Below, piece by piece: positions 53,014-61,973 of a DNA stretch of 64,000 nt. How positions within the stretch are numbered: the first letter of the stretch is position 1; every line of letters starts with the position of its first letter. The notes under the pieces are model-generated. The model worked only from the letters and a program-made list of their open reading frames with translations, did not search any database and was not told the origin of the DNA. Position numbers and translations under genes: made by a program. This DNA is from Clostridia bacterium. GTDB lineage: Bacteria > Bacillota > Clostridia > Christensenellales > Aristaeellaceae. The DNA is taken from NCBI GenBank assembly GCA_017534885.1, contig JAFXVR010000065.1, positions 46,610 to 110,609 of the forward strand, written 5' to 3'.

Positions 53014-53937
53014 ATGGCCAAAAGGGAAGTAAACCGCAACCGCATCAAACACAGCCTGGGCGACCAGATCTTCAACGGCGTCAACATCACCCTCTTTGTG
53101 CTGATCGCCCTGATCATCATTTTCCCGTTCTTCAATGTTTTCGCAATCTCCCTGACCAGCAACGTGGAATACATGCGTGAGCCCTACATCATCTGGCCCA
53201 AGGAGCCGACGCTGGAGGCCTACGAATATATCTTCTCCACCTCGCTGATCCCCAGATCCTATCTGCTGACGATCTTCATCACTGTGGCCGCCACCACCCT
53301 TTCCACCCTGGTGACGTCCATGCTGGCTTACGGTCTGTGCCGGGGCAACCTGCGCGGGCAGAAGTTCTTCATGATCTACCTGCTCATCACCATGTTCTTC
53401 TCTGGCGGCCTGATCCCCAACTACATGAACATCACCAAGACCCTGGGCTGGAGCAACAACCTGCTGGCGCTGATTGTGCCCAACTCGGTCAGCGTGTTCA
53501 ACTTCATCATCGTCCGCTCCTTCTTCCGCCAGCTGCCGGCCTCTCTGGAGGAGAGCGCGCGCATTGACGGCGCCAATGAGTGGACCATCCTTTTCCGCAT
53601 CATCTACCCCCTGTCGATCCCGACCCTGGCCACCATCGCCATGTTCGTGGCGGTGGGCACCTGGAACAGCTGGTTCGCGGCCATGCTGTACATGCGCGAT
53701 GAAAAGCTCTACCCCCTGCAGCTCATCGTCCGCAACTTCGTGGTGCACGAGGCGCGGCCGGCGGACATGCAGAACATGGAAGGTCTGCGGGACGCCGCCG
53801 GCAACCGCATCTTCCTCAACGAGACCGGCCTGAAAATGGCCTGCGCCGTGGCCACGGTGCTCCCGATGGTCGTCATCTATCCCTTCATCCAGAAGTACTT
53901 CGAGAAGGGCATGACCATTGGCGCGGTCAAGGGCTGA
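53014..53937 (+). CDS. YtcP/AraQ-like sugar ABC permease
   Basis: 307 residues with six predicted helices. The EAA-type loop EESARIDGANEWTILFRIIY follows FFRQLPASL, and a C-terminal hydrophobic segment closes the protein. Partner of the LplB-like permease 40 bases upstream; the pair form the channel. AGGAGGAAGC precedes the start. No ATPase gene in the operon, so an MsmX-like shared ATPase is expected elsewhere. Confidence 0.94.
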   Translation: MAKREVNRNRIKHSLGDQIFNGVNITLFVLIALIIIFPFFNVFAISLTSNVEYMREPYIIWPKEPTLEAYEYIFSTSLIPRSYLLTIFITVAATTLSTLVTSMLAYGLCRGNLRGQKFFMIYLLITMFFSGGLIPNYMNITKTLGWSNNLLALIVPNSVSVFNFIIVRSFFRQLPASLEESARIDGANEWTILFRIIYPLSIPTLATIAMFVAVGTWNSWFAAMLYMRDEKLYPLQLIVRNFVVHEARPADMQNMEGLRDAAGNRIFLNETGLKMACAVATVLPMVVIYPFIQKYFEKGMTIGAVKG

Positions 53938-53997
53938 CCCAAACTGGATTGAAAGCCGGATGGCTTCAATGAAATACACAAAGGAGGATTCTGCCTG

Positions 53998-55557
53998 ATG
54001 AAACTGTGGAAACTCTTCGCTCTTGCCCTCGCCCTGATGATGACCTTCACGGCCACGGCCTTCGCCTATGACGGCGAGGTGCTGACCATCACCGCCGACT
54101 GCGACGACGATCCCTTCTCCTGGGATCCCGAGAATGATCCCATGGCGGCCTACATTCTGGAGAACTTCGGCATCAACTTCATCCAGAGCGAGACCAACTA
54201 CTACAACAATGACTTCACGGTGACCCAGCTGGCTGCCAACGAAGGCACCCTGCCCGAGGTCTTCACCGCGGACATCCTCTACTACACCCAGGAAATCACC
54301 CAGTTCATCCCTGAGGAGCTGGTGGCTGAGATCCCACAGGCGCTGATCGACAAGTATCCGCTGACCAAGGCCCGCCTGGAGAACGACGCGGTGTCTCAGC
54401 TGGTGTACAATATGTACGGCGGGTATTACTTCCTGCCCAAGCCCGACTCCGCTGATCCCTCCATCTACCTGGCGGAGCGCAAGGGCCTCTTCATCCGCAA
54501 GGACTGGCTGGAGAACCTGGGTCTCGAAATGCCCAACACCTGGGAAGAACTGTACGAAGTCTGCCACGCCTTCACCTACAACGATCCCGACGGCAACGGC
54601 GTGAATGACACCTATGGCCTGACCGGCGACGGCCTGGGCACCCTGCGCTACTTCTTCGCCTCCACCGGCGTTTCCAACCGCTACTGGAACAAGGATGCCG
54701 ATGGCAACTGGTTCTACGGCGCGCTGGACGACAGCAACATCGTGGTGCTGGAGTGGCTCCGCAAGATGTATGAGGACGGCTCCATCGACCCCGACTTCGC
54801 CGCCACCAGCTGGAAGGAAGGCCTGCAGAAGTTCTCCTCCAACACCTTCGGCGTGTGCGTGCGCAATGCGGACGCTGACTGGATCAACAACGTGATGGTG
54901 AAGTACTACGGCGCGGCCAACCCCGACTGCAACCCCTTCGACCGGGTCAGCATGATCGGCGCGCTGGGCAACAACAAGGGCGACCAGCCCCGCATGGAAG
55001 CCTACATCTCCTGCATGGTGGCCGTGCAGTTTGCCCCCGAAATCACCGAGGAAAAGATGGATCGCTTCCTGCAGTTCTATGAGTACCTGCTGGGCGAAGG
55101 CAAGTACATGCGCATGGGCCTGGAGGGCATCGACTACACCATCGATGCGGACGGCAACGTGGCCAAGATCCGCGACGAGAACGGCAATGCCACCAACCTG
55201 GCGGTCGCCTATCCGTGCATCCCGGTGACCCACTGGACCAGCTGGGGCTTCGAGATGGCTGCCATGCCCAACGTGGAGTTCTTTGACCAGTACAACGACG
55301 AGACCAAGGCGCTCAATGCCGAGGTTTGCGCCATACGCAACCAGAACCCCGTCTATCCCCAGGTGGGCCCGATGCTGATTGACGACGACGCCGTGACCGA
55401 CGCGGCCGCCTTCAACATCACCAGCGAGTACTGGCTCATCATCTCCGGCGACAAGCCCGTTGCGGAAATGTTCGCCGACATGCAGGCCCGCGCTCAGGCC
55501 TACTATGGCCCCGCCACCGAGAAGGTCACCGAGATTGCCGCCCAGTACGGCTGGTAA
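53998..55557 (+). CDS. Extracellular sugar-binding protein of the ABC importer
   Basis: 519 residues, LipO/extracellular-solute-binding family 1-like. Signal peptide cut at AFA-YDG, without a lipobox cysteine, unusual for a protein that must stay at a Gram-positive surface. Typical segments: LYYTQEITQFIPEE, RKDWLENLGLEMPNTWEEL, DPDGNGVNDTYGLTGDGLGT (a calcium-site-like loop). It captures an oligosaccharide for the two permeases encoded just before it. AAAGGAGG precedes the ATG. A terminator-like hairpin follows at 55593. Confidence 0.93.
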   Translation: MKLWKLFALALALMMTFTATAFAYDGEVLTITADCDDDPFSWDPENDPMAAYILENFGINFIQSETNYYNNDFTVTQLAANEGTLPEVFTADILYYTQEITQFIPEELVAEIPQALIDKYPLTKARLENDAVSQLVYNMYGGYYFLPKPDSADPSIYLAERKGLFIRKDWLENLGLEMPNTWEELYEVCHAFTYNDPDGNGVNDTYGLTGDGLGTLRYFFASTGVSNRYWNKDADGNWFYGALDDSNIVVLEWLRKMYEDGSIDPDFAATSWKEGLQKFSSNTFGVCVRNADADWINNVMVKYYGAANPDCNPFDRVSMIGALGNNKGDQPRMEAYISCMVAVQFAPEITEEKMDRFLQFYEYLLGEGKYMRMGLEGIDYTIDADGNVAKIRDENGNATNLAVAYPCIPVTHWTSWGFEMAAMPNVEFFDQYNDETKALNAEVCAIRNQNPVYPQVGPMLIDDDAVTDAAAFNITSEYWLIISGDKPVAEMFADMQARAQAYYGPATEKVTEIAAQYGW

Positions 55558-55592
55558 TCCGATCGCCTGAAAGGTACAGAAGGCAAACCGGA

Positions 55593-55636
55593 GGGGGCCG
55601 CTTCTTCAAACATACGGGGAAGCGGCCCCCGTTCTC
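55593..55636 (+). terminator. Terminator-like hairpin after the binding-protein gene
   Basis: GGGGGCCGCTTC (55593-55604) and GAAGCGGCCCCC (55619-55630) form a perfect 12-bp stem with a 14-base loop. The tail GTTCTC is T-poor. It may allow partial readthrough, so that transporter mRNA is more abundant than the enzyme genes, or stabilise the upstream message. Confidence 0.6.
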
Positions 55637-55689
55637 ATACCGGAAAGCATACGCATCCGAATCATCAGAGAGCTTTTGGAGGCTTTGCC

Positions 55690-57531
55690 ATGTACAAGCA
55701 GCAGAACGTCCGCCTGGAGGCAGACGGCTCCATCCGCGCTTTTGACCGCGTCTGGCGCTTTGACAGCCAGGACGCGCCGTCCCTTGTTTTATCGGGTGGC
55801 GAAACAGTGCTTTTTTCCAGCGCGGTTTCCGTTCAGACCCGGCCTGTGACCACAGGCCTCGGCCAGGGCAGCCGTACCGTGTACGCCGATCTGCCAGGCT
55901 GCCGGGATTTCACCTTTGAGACGGAAACGCTGGTCAGCGACACGGACGGCCATGTGGATTTCACCTTTTCCGTACAGCGGGAGATGGGCCTGCGGCTCAG
56001 GGAAGTGCGCTATCCCGCGCCAGTCGCGGCGGATGACAGCGGCGCCTATGCCGTGCTGAACACCATGCAGGGACAGCTCCTGCCCGTGGACTGGCCGCAA
56101 AAGCTCTTCGACAAGCTGCCCTTTGACGGACAGATGTGTTCTGAATCCGCCTACATGCCCTGGTGGGGCGAGGTGACGCCCACCGGCAGTTATCTGGCCT
56201 GGGTGCGCTCCCCCTGGGATACCAAATACAGCATCACCCATCCCGCGGGCGGGCCCACAAGGATTCAGGCGCGGCACCTGCCTTCTCTGGGAAACATGCG
56301 CTATCAGCGCACGGTCTCCTTCTTCTTCCTGCCTGCGGGCAGCAACTACCTCGACCTGTGCCGGCTTTACCGGAAACTGGCGGAGGAGGAGGGGAAGCCC
56401 GTCACCCTGAGGGAGAAGGCGGCGAGGAATCCGAATGTCGCCCGGCTGAAGGGCTGCTGTGTGATGCACGTGGCCGGGAAGACCCATGTGAGCCCGGATT
56501 CCCGGTACTATCATCAGGACGATCCCTCCCGGAACGAAACCCATGTGCCCTTCGCCCACTGGGAGGAGCGGGCGCGCCGACTGAAGGAGATGGGCGTCGA
56601 TCGGCTCTACATGCACCAGGACGGCTGGGGTCAGCCCGGGTATGACAATCAGCACCCGGACTATCTGCCGCCCTGCAGGGAGCTCGGCGGCTGGGAGGGC
56701 ATGAGAAAGCTCTCCGAAACCGTGGAGGAGCTGGGCTATCTCTACGGCGTTCACGACCAGTACAGGGACTATTACCTGGACGCGCCCACTTATACGCCCG
56801 ACTGCGCCTGCCGCAGCGCGGACGGCAGCATCTACGGCCACGCGATCTGGGCCGGCGGCAAGCAGAACTATCTCTGCGCGTCCCTGGCTCCCGGCTATGT
56901 CAAACGCAATTTCGAGCAGCTGCTGGCGGGCGGGATCAGGCTGCAGGCGACCTACCTGGACGTGTTCACCTGCAATGAGGCGGACGAATGCGATCATCCC
57001 CGACACCGCATGACCCGCAGGGAGTGCCTGGAATACCGGGCACGGTGCTTCCACTACCTGACCAGCAAGGGCATTGCGCCTTCCTCAGAGGAGGTCAATG
57101 ACTGGGCCATGGACAGCCAGGTCTTCTGCCACTGGGCACCCTACCTGACCGATACGGCCATCGCCGTGCCGCTTTTCAACCTGGTCTACCACGACTGTGT
57201 GATGATCCCCTGGAAGATGGAAGCGGGCGAGTGGGGCATCCCTGAGGGCACCACCGGCTTCCTGCATTGCCTGCTCAACGGCGGCATGCCCTACATGAGC
57301 GATCAGGCGGAAGGGGAGGCGCTGGAGGAGAACATCCGCCAGTGGAAGGTGATCTCCGAGCTTCACCTGCACGTGGCGGACGAAAAGATGACCGACCACC
57401 GCTTCCTGACGGAGGATCGCCAGACACAGCGCACAGCTTTCTCGGACGGCACCAGCGTGACGGTCTGCTTCTCGGACGGTCGCTTTGAAATCTGCTATCC
57501 TGATGGGAGGAAGGTGACAGACTGTGAGTGA
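55690..57531 (+). CDS. DUF5696/GH129-like intracellular glycoside hydrolase (putative alpha-N-acetylgalactosaminidase)
   Basis: 613 residues, no signal peptide. An N-terminal beta domain (res 1-230) precedes a barrel with RLKEMGVDRLYMHQDGWGQP, YGVHDQYRDYYLD and LQATYLDVFTCNEADECDHP. Candidate catalytic residues are Asp424 in YLDVF and Glu467 in APSSEEV, 43 residues apart, the spacing I recall for the nucleophile and acid/base of GH129 enzymes, which remove alpha-linked GalNAc. DUF5696 annotation is the safe alternative; its activity is not established. Located between an importer and a NahK-like kinase, so it would act on imported glycans. Overlaps the next gene by eight bases. Confidence 0.72.
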   Translation: MYKQQNVRLEADGSIRAFDRVWRFDSQDAPSLVLSGGETVLFSSAVSVQTRPVTTGLGQGSRTVYADLPGCRDFTFETETLVSDTDGHVDFTFSVQREMGLRLREVRYPAPVAADDSGAYAVLNTMQGQLLPVDWPQKLFDKLPFDGQMCSESAYMPWWGEVTPTGSYLAWVRSPWDTKYSITHPAGGPTRIQARHLPSLGNMRYQRTVSFFFLPAGSNYLDLCRLYRKLAEEEGKPVTLREKAARNPNVARLKGCCVMHVAGKTHVSPDSRYYHQDDPSRNETHVPFAHWEERARRLKEMGVDRLYMHQDGWGQPGYDNQHPDYLPPCRELGGWEGMRKLSETVEELGYLYGVHDQYRDYYLDAPTYTPDCACRSADGSIYGHAIWAGGKQNYLCASLAPGYVKRNFEQLLAGGIRLQATYLDVFTCNEADECDHPRHRMTRRECLEYRARCFHYLTSKGIAPSSEEVNDWAMDSQVFCHWAPYLTDTAIAVPLFNLVYHDCVMIPWKMEAGEWGIPEGTTGFLHCLLNGGMPYMSDQAEGEALEENIRQWKVISELHLHVADEKMTDHRFLTEDRQTQRTAFSDGTSVTVCFSDGRFEICYPDGRKVTDCE

Positions 57532-59560
57532 ATGGAGGGTGACCACGCTGACCCTGCCGGCCGCCTCCATCGGCCCGGAGAACCCGCTGCCCGATCTGGC
57601 CTCGGCGGGAGACGCGCACGCACGGATCGAAATCGACAGCGCCACGGTGACCCCTGAGGAAGCCAGGTACATGGGCTGGGGGCGGATTCACTCCATCCTG
57701 CCCTACACCCTGCAGGACGGCTATGACCGGAATCAGCAGACGCGGGCGCTGAAATGCGTTGAACTGGAAAACGTGCATATGAAGGCCGTCTTCATGCCGA
57801 CCTTAGGCGGACGGCTCTGGTCGCTGTACGACAAGGACGCCGGGCGGGAGCTGCTGCACCGCAACCCGGTATTCCAGCCGGCGAACCTGGCCTTGCGCAA
57901 CGCCTGGTTTTCCGGAGGCGTGGAGTGGAACTGCGGCATCATCGGCCACAGCCCCTTCACCTGCGACGACATGGCCTGCGAGATCCTGACCCTGTCTGAC
58001 GGCACGCCGGTGCTGCGGATGTTCGCTTTTGAACGGGTGCGCCATCTCTTCTACCGGGTGGAGGCGCTTCTGCCGGATGAGGCGAGGGAGCTGTATATCC
58101 GGGTGCGCATCGACAATGCGCGGCAGGAGGACACGGCGGTCTACTGGTGGAGCAATATGGCGGTGAACGAGGGGCCGGACATCCGGGTGATCGTGCCCGC
58201 TGAAAAAGCCTACCGCTATGGCTATGGCGGCAAGCTGAGCAAGGTGCCTGTGCCCCGCATGGACGCGGAGGCGGACAAGCTTCGGGGGAGCGCCGCGCGC
58301 CTGGCCCGGGAGCAGGGGGGCATCCTGCACTGGGATGTGAGCTATCCCACCTGCCTGCCCCAGAGCATGGATTTCTTCTTCGACGTGCCGGATCAGGCGC
58401 GGCCTTTCATCGCGGCCATCGGCCCGGACGGCTATGGTATGTGCCAGACCTCCACGCACGAGCTGCGCGGGCGGAAACTCTTCGCCTGGAGCATGGGGGA
58501 GGGCGGCCGCCACTGGCAGCGCTTCCTCTCCACACCGGAGAGCGCGTACATTGAGCTGCAGGCCGGTCTGGCGCACACCCAGCTGGAACACCTGCCCATG
58601 CCCGCCGGCGCGAGCATCAGCTGGCTGGAGAGCTATGGCGCGGTACAGGCGGATCCTGCGAAAGCCCATGGCGGGGACTGGGAAGCCGCGGTACAGACGG
58701 TGGCGGAGGCGCTGGAGCAGCGCTGCCCGGAGGAAGACCTTGAAAGGCTGCATCAGCATCTGAAGGATGAGCTGGACGGCCAGACCGGCGAGGTCATCCA
58801 CCAGAGCATGGGCTATGCCCACTGTGAAAAAGCCCTGCTGGGAGAGGCTTTCTCTACGGTGGGGCTGTCTCTGGACGCAATGCGGAAAAGGGAGGGCGAA
58901 CAGCTCTGGCTGACCTTGGCGGAAACCGGCGCGCTGCCCTGCCCCGATCCGCTGGATGCGCCTTTGAGCTATCAGATCTCCGCGGAATGGGAGGAGAAAC
59001 TGCGGCAGGCGGTGAAAAGCGGGCGCTCCGACCACTGGTTTGCCCGGTATCAGCTGGGGGTGATGGCTCACCACCGGGCGGACATGGCGGTGGCTGAAGC
59101 GGAATACAGCCGCTCCCTGGTTTTGGCGAGAAATCCCTGGGCCCTGCGCTGCCTGGCGCTGATCCGCAAAGCGCAGGCGCCTGATCTTTTGCTGGAGGCG
59201 GCCCGGATGAAACCGATCCGTCCGCTGGTGGTGGAGGCGATGGACGCCCTGCTGCAGGCCGGACGCTTCGGGGAGCTGCTGCGCTTTCATGAAACGCTTC
59301 CCGGGGAGCTGAAACAGGATGGTCGGGTGATGAGCTACCAGGCCGCAGCCCTGCTGCGGAGCGGACAGCTGGACGCCGCTGAGGCCATCCTGCGCGGTCC
59401 GATCGTGCTGACGGATGTCAGGGAGGGCAATACCCTGCTGACCGACCTCTGGTTCGAGGCGGCGGCGCTCAGGCAATTCGGCCGGGCGGACGGGGAGAGC
59501 CTGAAATGGGCGGAGGAGCACGTGAAGCCCCCGGAGCATCTGGACTTCAGAATGCTGTGA
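57524..59560 (+). CDS. DUF5107 protein with TPR-like C-terminus
   Basis: 678 residues. The N-terminal sandwich contains KAVFMPTLGGRLWSLYDKDA, RELLHRNPVFQPAN, NAWFSGGVEWNCG and the later YWWSNMAVNEGPD, all typical of DUF5107. The C-terminal 200 residues are helical repeats (YSRSLVLARNPWALRCLALI), TPR-like. Related proteins occur in sugar-utilisation loci and are thought to be carbohydrate-active or binding; function unknown. GTG start behind GGGAGGAAGG and overlapping the preceding stop, so translation is coupled. No signal peptide. Confidence 0.85.
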   Translation: MSEWRVTTLTLPAASIGPENPLPDLASAGDAHARIEIDSATVTPEEARYMGWGRIHSILPYTLQDGYDRNQQTRALKCVELENVHMKAVFMPTLGGRLWSLYDKDAGRELLHRNPVFQPANLALRNAWFSGGVEWNCGIIGHSPFTCDDMACEILTLSDGTPVLRMFAFERVRHLFYRVEALLPDEARELYIRVRIDNARQEDTAVYWWSNMAVNEGPDIRVIVPAEKAYRYGYGGKLSKVPVPRMDAEADKLRGSAARLAREQGGILHWDVSYPTCLPQSMDFFFDVPDQARPFIAAIGPDGYGMCQTSTHELRGRKLFAWSMGEGGRHWQRFLSTPESAYIELQAGLAHTQLEHLPMPAGASISWLESYGAVQADPAKAHGGDWEAAVQTVAEALEQRCPEEDLERLHQHLKDELDGQTGEVIHQSMGYAHCEKALLGEAFSTVGLSLDAMRKREGEQLWLTLAETGALPCPDPLDAPLSYQISAEWEEKLRQAVKSGRSDHWFARYQLGVMAHHRADMAVAEAEYSRSLVLARNPWALRCLALIRKAQAPDLLLEAARMKPIRPLVVEAMDALLQAGRFGELLRFHETLPGELKQDGRVMSYQAAALLRSGQLDAAEAILRGPIVLTDVREGNTLLTDLWFEAAALRQFGRADGESLKWAEEHVKPPEHLDFRML

Positions 59561-59628
59561 AGCCTGCACGGACTGTGATGATGCAGAAAGTCGCTTATGA
59601 CATGAAATCAGTCAAAGGAGAGAACAAC

Positions 59629-60885
59629 ATGAACAGACCTCTGACGGTGGCTGTGGCGGGCTGCGGTTCCCGCGGACAGGACACGTACACCAAGATTCTG
59701 CTGACCATGCCGGAGAAGGCGAGGATTGTGGCGGCGGCGGATATTGACACCGAAAAGCTGGCGGGCATGCGCCGCCTGACAGGCATCCCGGAGAGCGCCT
59801 GCTACGCTTCAGCAGAGGAGATGCTGCTTCGGCCGAAGCTGGCGGACGTGATGCTGATCTGCACACCGGATCGCTGCCACTATCTGCAGGCACGGGAAGC
59901 GCTGCTGAAGGATTACGATCTGCTGCTGGAGAAGCCTATTTCACCCACGGCTGAACAGTGCAGGGAGCTGCGGGACATCGCCGTAGCGCGGGGACGCCGG
60001 GTGGCGGTCTGCCATGTACTGCGCTATACGGCCTTCTATCAGAAGATCCGCGAACTAATTGCCAGCGGCGTCGTCGGCGAGGTGCTGAGCGTACAGGCCA
60101 TGGAGCAGGTCTGCTACTGGCATCAGGCACACAGCTTCGTGCGCGGCAACTGGCGCAACGAAGGCCTCTCCTCCTGCATGATTCTGCAGAAGTGTTGCCA
60201 CGATATGGACATTCTGCTCTGGCTGACGGGCCAGCACTGCATGCGGGTCTCCTCCTTCGGCAGCCTCAGCCACTTCCGCAGCGAGAACGCGCCGCAGGGG
60301 AGCACGGAGCGGTGCCTGGACTGCGCGGCAGGGGAGAGCTGTCCCTACAACGCCGTCCGCTTCTACCTGGATGAATTCCGCCGCACAGGGGACGAGTGGC
60401 CTCAGAATGTGGTGGCCTTTGAGCCCACGGAGGAGAAACTGCTGGCGGCTCTCCGGAACGGCCCCTATGGCCGCTGTGTCTATCACTGCGACAATGATGT
60501 GGTGGATCACCAGAGCGTCAGCCTGGAGCTGGAAAACGGCGCGACGGTCAGCTTCACCATGACGGCCTTCACCGCCCACGGCGGACGCACCCTGCGGGTG
60601 GGCGGCACCATGGGTGAGCTCTACTGCGACATGAAAGCCAACACCATCAAGGTGATGCGCTACGGTCAGACGGACGAGATCATCGACGTGCGCACCCTGA
60701 CCGATGACTTCTCCGGCCATGGCGGTGGCGACGCGCGGCTGGTGCATGAGTTTATCGGCCTACTGCGCGGGGAGGCTGACGTCAGCCCCACCATGACCTC
60801 CATCGAGCGTTCGGTGGAGAGCCATCTGGTCGCCCTTGCCGCGGAAGAATCCCGTCTGAACGGCGGAAAGGTGATTGAGCTTTAA
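59629..60885 (+). CDS. Gfo/Idh/MocA family NAD(P)-dependent oxidoreductase
   Basis: 418 residues. The Rossmann motif AVAGCGSRGQ is at residue 9, the family signature LLLEKPISPTAEQC near residue 100, and CHVLRYTAFY follows. A four-residue Cys cluster lies in ERCLDCAAGESCPY, common in this subgroup. Substrate could be a sugar or sugar acid; the GH109 glycosidases also belong to this fold, so a NAD-using glycosidase is possible. ATG at 59629 has AAAGGAG eight bases before it. Follows the DUF5107 gene by 68 bases. Confidence 0.9.
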   Translation: MNRPLTVAVAGCGSRGQDTYTKILLTMPEKARIVAAADIDTEKLAGMRRLTGIPESACYASAEEMLLRPKLADVMLICTPDRCHYLQAREALLKDYDLLLEKPISPTAEQCRELRDIAVARGRRVAVCHVLRYTAFYQKIRELIASGVVGEVLSVQAMEQVCYWHQAHSFVRGNWRNEGLSSCMILQKCCHDMDILLWLTGQHCMRVSSFGSLSHFRSENAPQGSTERCLDCAAGESCPYNAVRFYLDEFRRTGDEWPQNVVAFEPTEEKLLAALRNGPYGRCVYHCDNDVVDHQSVSLELENGATVSFTMTAFTAHGGRTLRVGGTMGELYCDMKANTIKVMRYGQTDEIIDVRTLTDDFSGHGGGDARLVHEFIGLLRGEADVSPTMTSIERSVESHLVALAAEESRLNGGKVIEL

Positions 60886-60901
60886 GCGGAAAGGCATAGC
60901 C

Positions 60902-61960
60902 ATGAATGAGATCCTGTCCCACTATGCGCTGGACGGCCGGCCCATCCACTGGGCGCGCTATGGCTCCGGGCATATCAACGAAACATACCTGGTGGTGACC
61001 ACCAGGCCGCACCTGTATATTCTTCAGCGGATCAACACCCGCATCTTTCCGGACGCGGAAGGGCTGATGCGCAATATCGTTCTGGTGACGGAGCACATCC
61101 GTCAGAAGGAGAGCGATCCCCGGCGGGTGCTGACGCTGGTGCGCACCCGGGAAGGCAGCTGGTTTGTCCGCCGCGGGGAAGAGATCTGGCGGCTGTATGA
61201 GTTTGTGACCGGAAGTATTTGCCTGGATCAGGCGGAGACACTGGAGGATTTCAGGCAGAGCGGCGTGGCTTTTGGACAGTTTCAGCGGCAGCTGGCGGAT
61301 TTCCCGGCGGACAGGCTGACGGAAGTCCTGCCGGGCTTTCACGACACACCCAGGCGCTATGAGAACCTGCGCCGGGCCATTGAGGCGGATGCCATGGGCC
61401 GTGCCAAAACAGCGCAGGCGGAGATAGAGGGCTATCTGGAGCGGGCGGAGAGCGCCGGGAAACTGACTGGCCTTCTGGAGGAGGGAGCGTTGCCCCTGCG
61501 GGTCACCCATAACGACACGAAGCTGAACAATGTGATGCTGGACGAAGGCAGCCGTCAGCCGCTGTGTGTCATCGACCTGGACACGGTCATGCCCGGTCTG
61601 GCCGCCTATGACTTCGGCGATTCCATCCGCTTTGGCGCGTCCACCGCCGCGGAGGACGAGACTGACCTGAGTCAGGTGCGCCTTTCCCTGCCGCATTTCC
61701 GCGCCTTCACCCAGGGCTTCCTTTCCATGTGCGGCGCCAGCCTGACGCTCCTCGAAAAACAGACCCTGCCCGACGGCGCCCGGCTGATGACCCTCGAATG
61801 CGGCGCCCGCTTCCTGACGGACTATTTGGAAGGCGACCACTATTTCCACACCGCCCGGCCCGGCCACAACCTGGACAGGGCACGCACCCAGCTCAAGCTT
61901 GTGCGGGAGATGGAGGCGCACTGGGAGGAGATGGCGGAGATTGTGGGGGAGTACGGCTGA
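60902..61960 (+). CDS. NahK-like sugar kinase (phosphotransferase family)
   Basis: 352 residues, aminoglycoside-phosphotransferase fold. It has the substrate entry YGSGHINETYLV, LQRINTRIFPD, the catalytic loop LRVTHNDTKLNNVMLD and the metal loop VIDLDTVMPGLAAYDFGD, all typical of N-acetylhexosamine 1-kinase NahK. Such enzymes make GalNAc-1-P or GlcNAc-1-P from sugars freed from host glycans. Start follows AAAGG at nine bases. Last gene of the locus, next to the oxidoreductase gene (16-base gap). Confidence 0.85.
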   Translation: MNEILSHYALDGRPIHWARYGSGHINETYLVVTTRPHLYILQRINTRIFPDAEGLMRNIVLVTEHIRQKESDPRRVLTLVRTREGSWFVRRGEEIWRLYEFVTGSICLDQAETLEDFRQSGVAFGQFQRQLADFPADRLTEVLPGFHDTPRRYENLRRAIEADAMGRAKTAQAEIEGYLERAESAGKLTGLLEEGALPLRVTHNDTKLNNVMLDEGSRQPLCVIDLDTVMPGLAAYDFGDSIRFGASTAAEDETDLSQVRLSLPHFRAFTQGFLSMCGASLTLLEKQTLPDGARLMTLECGARFLTDYLEGDHYFHTARPGHNLDRARTQLKLVREMEAHWEEMAEIVGEYG

Positions 61961-61973
61961 GGCTGAAAAAGAC

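Noticed and set aside
57267..57488. Short overlapping frame at the end of the GH129-like gene
   Set aside because: Gly/Arg-rich shadow in a region fully explained by the gene in the other frame.
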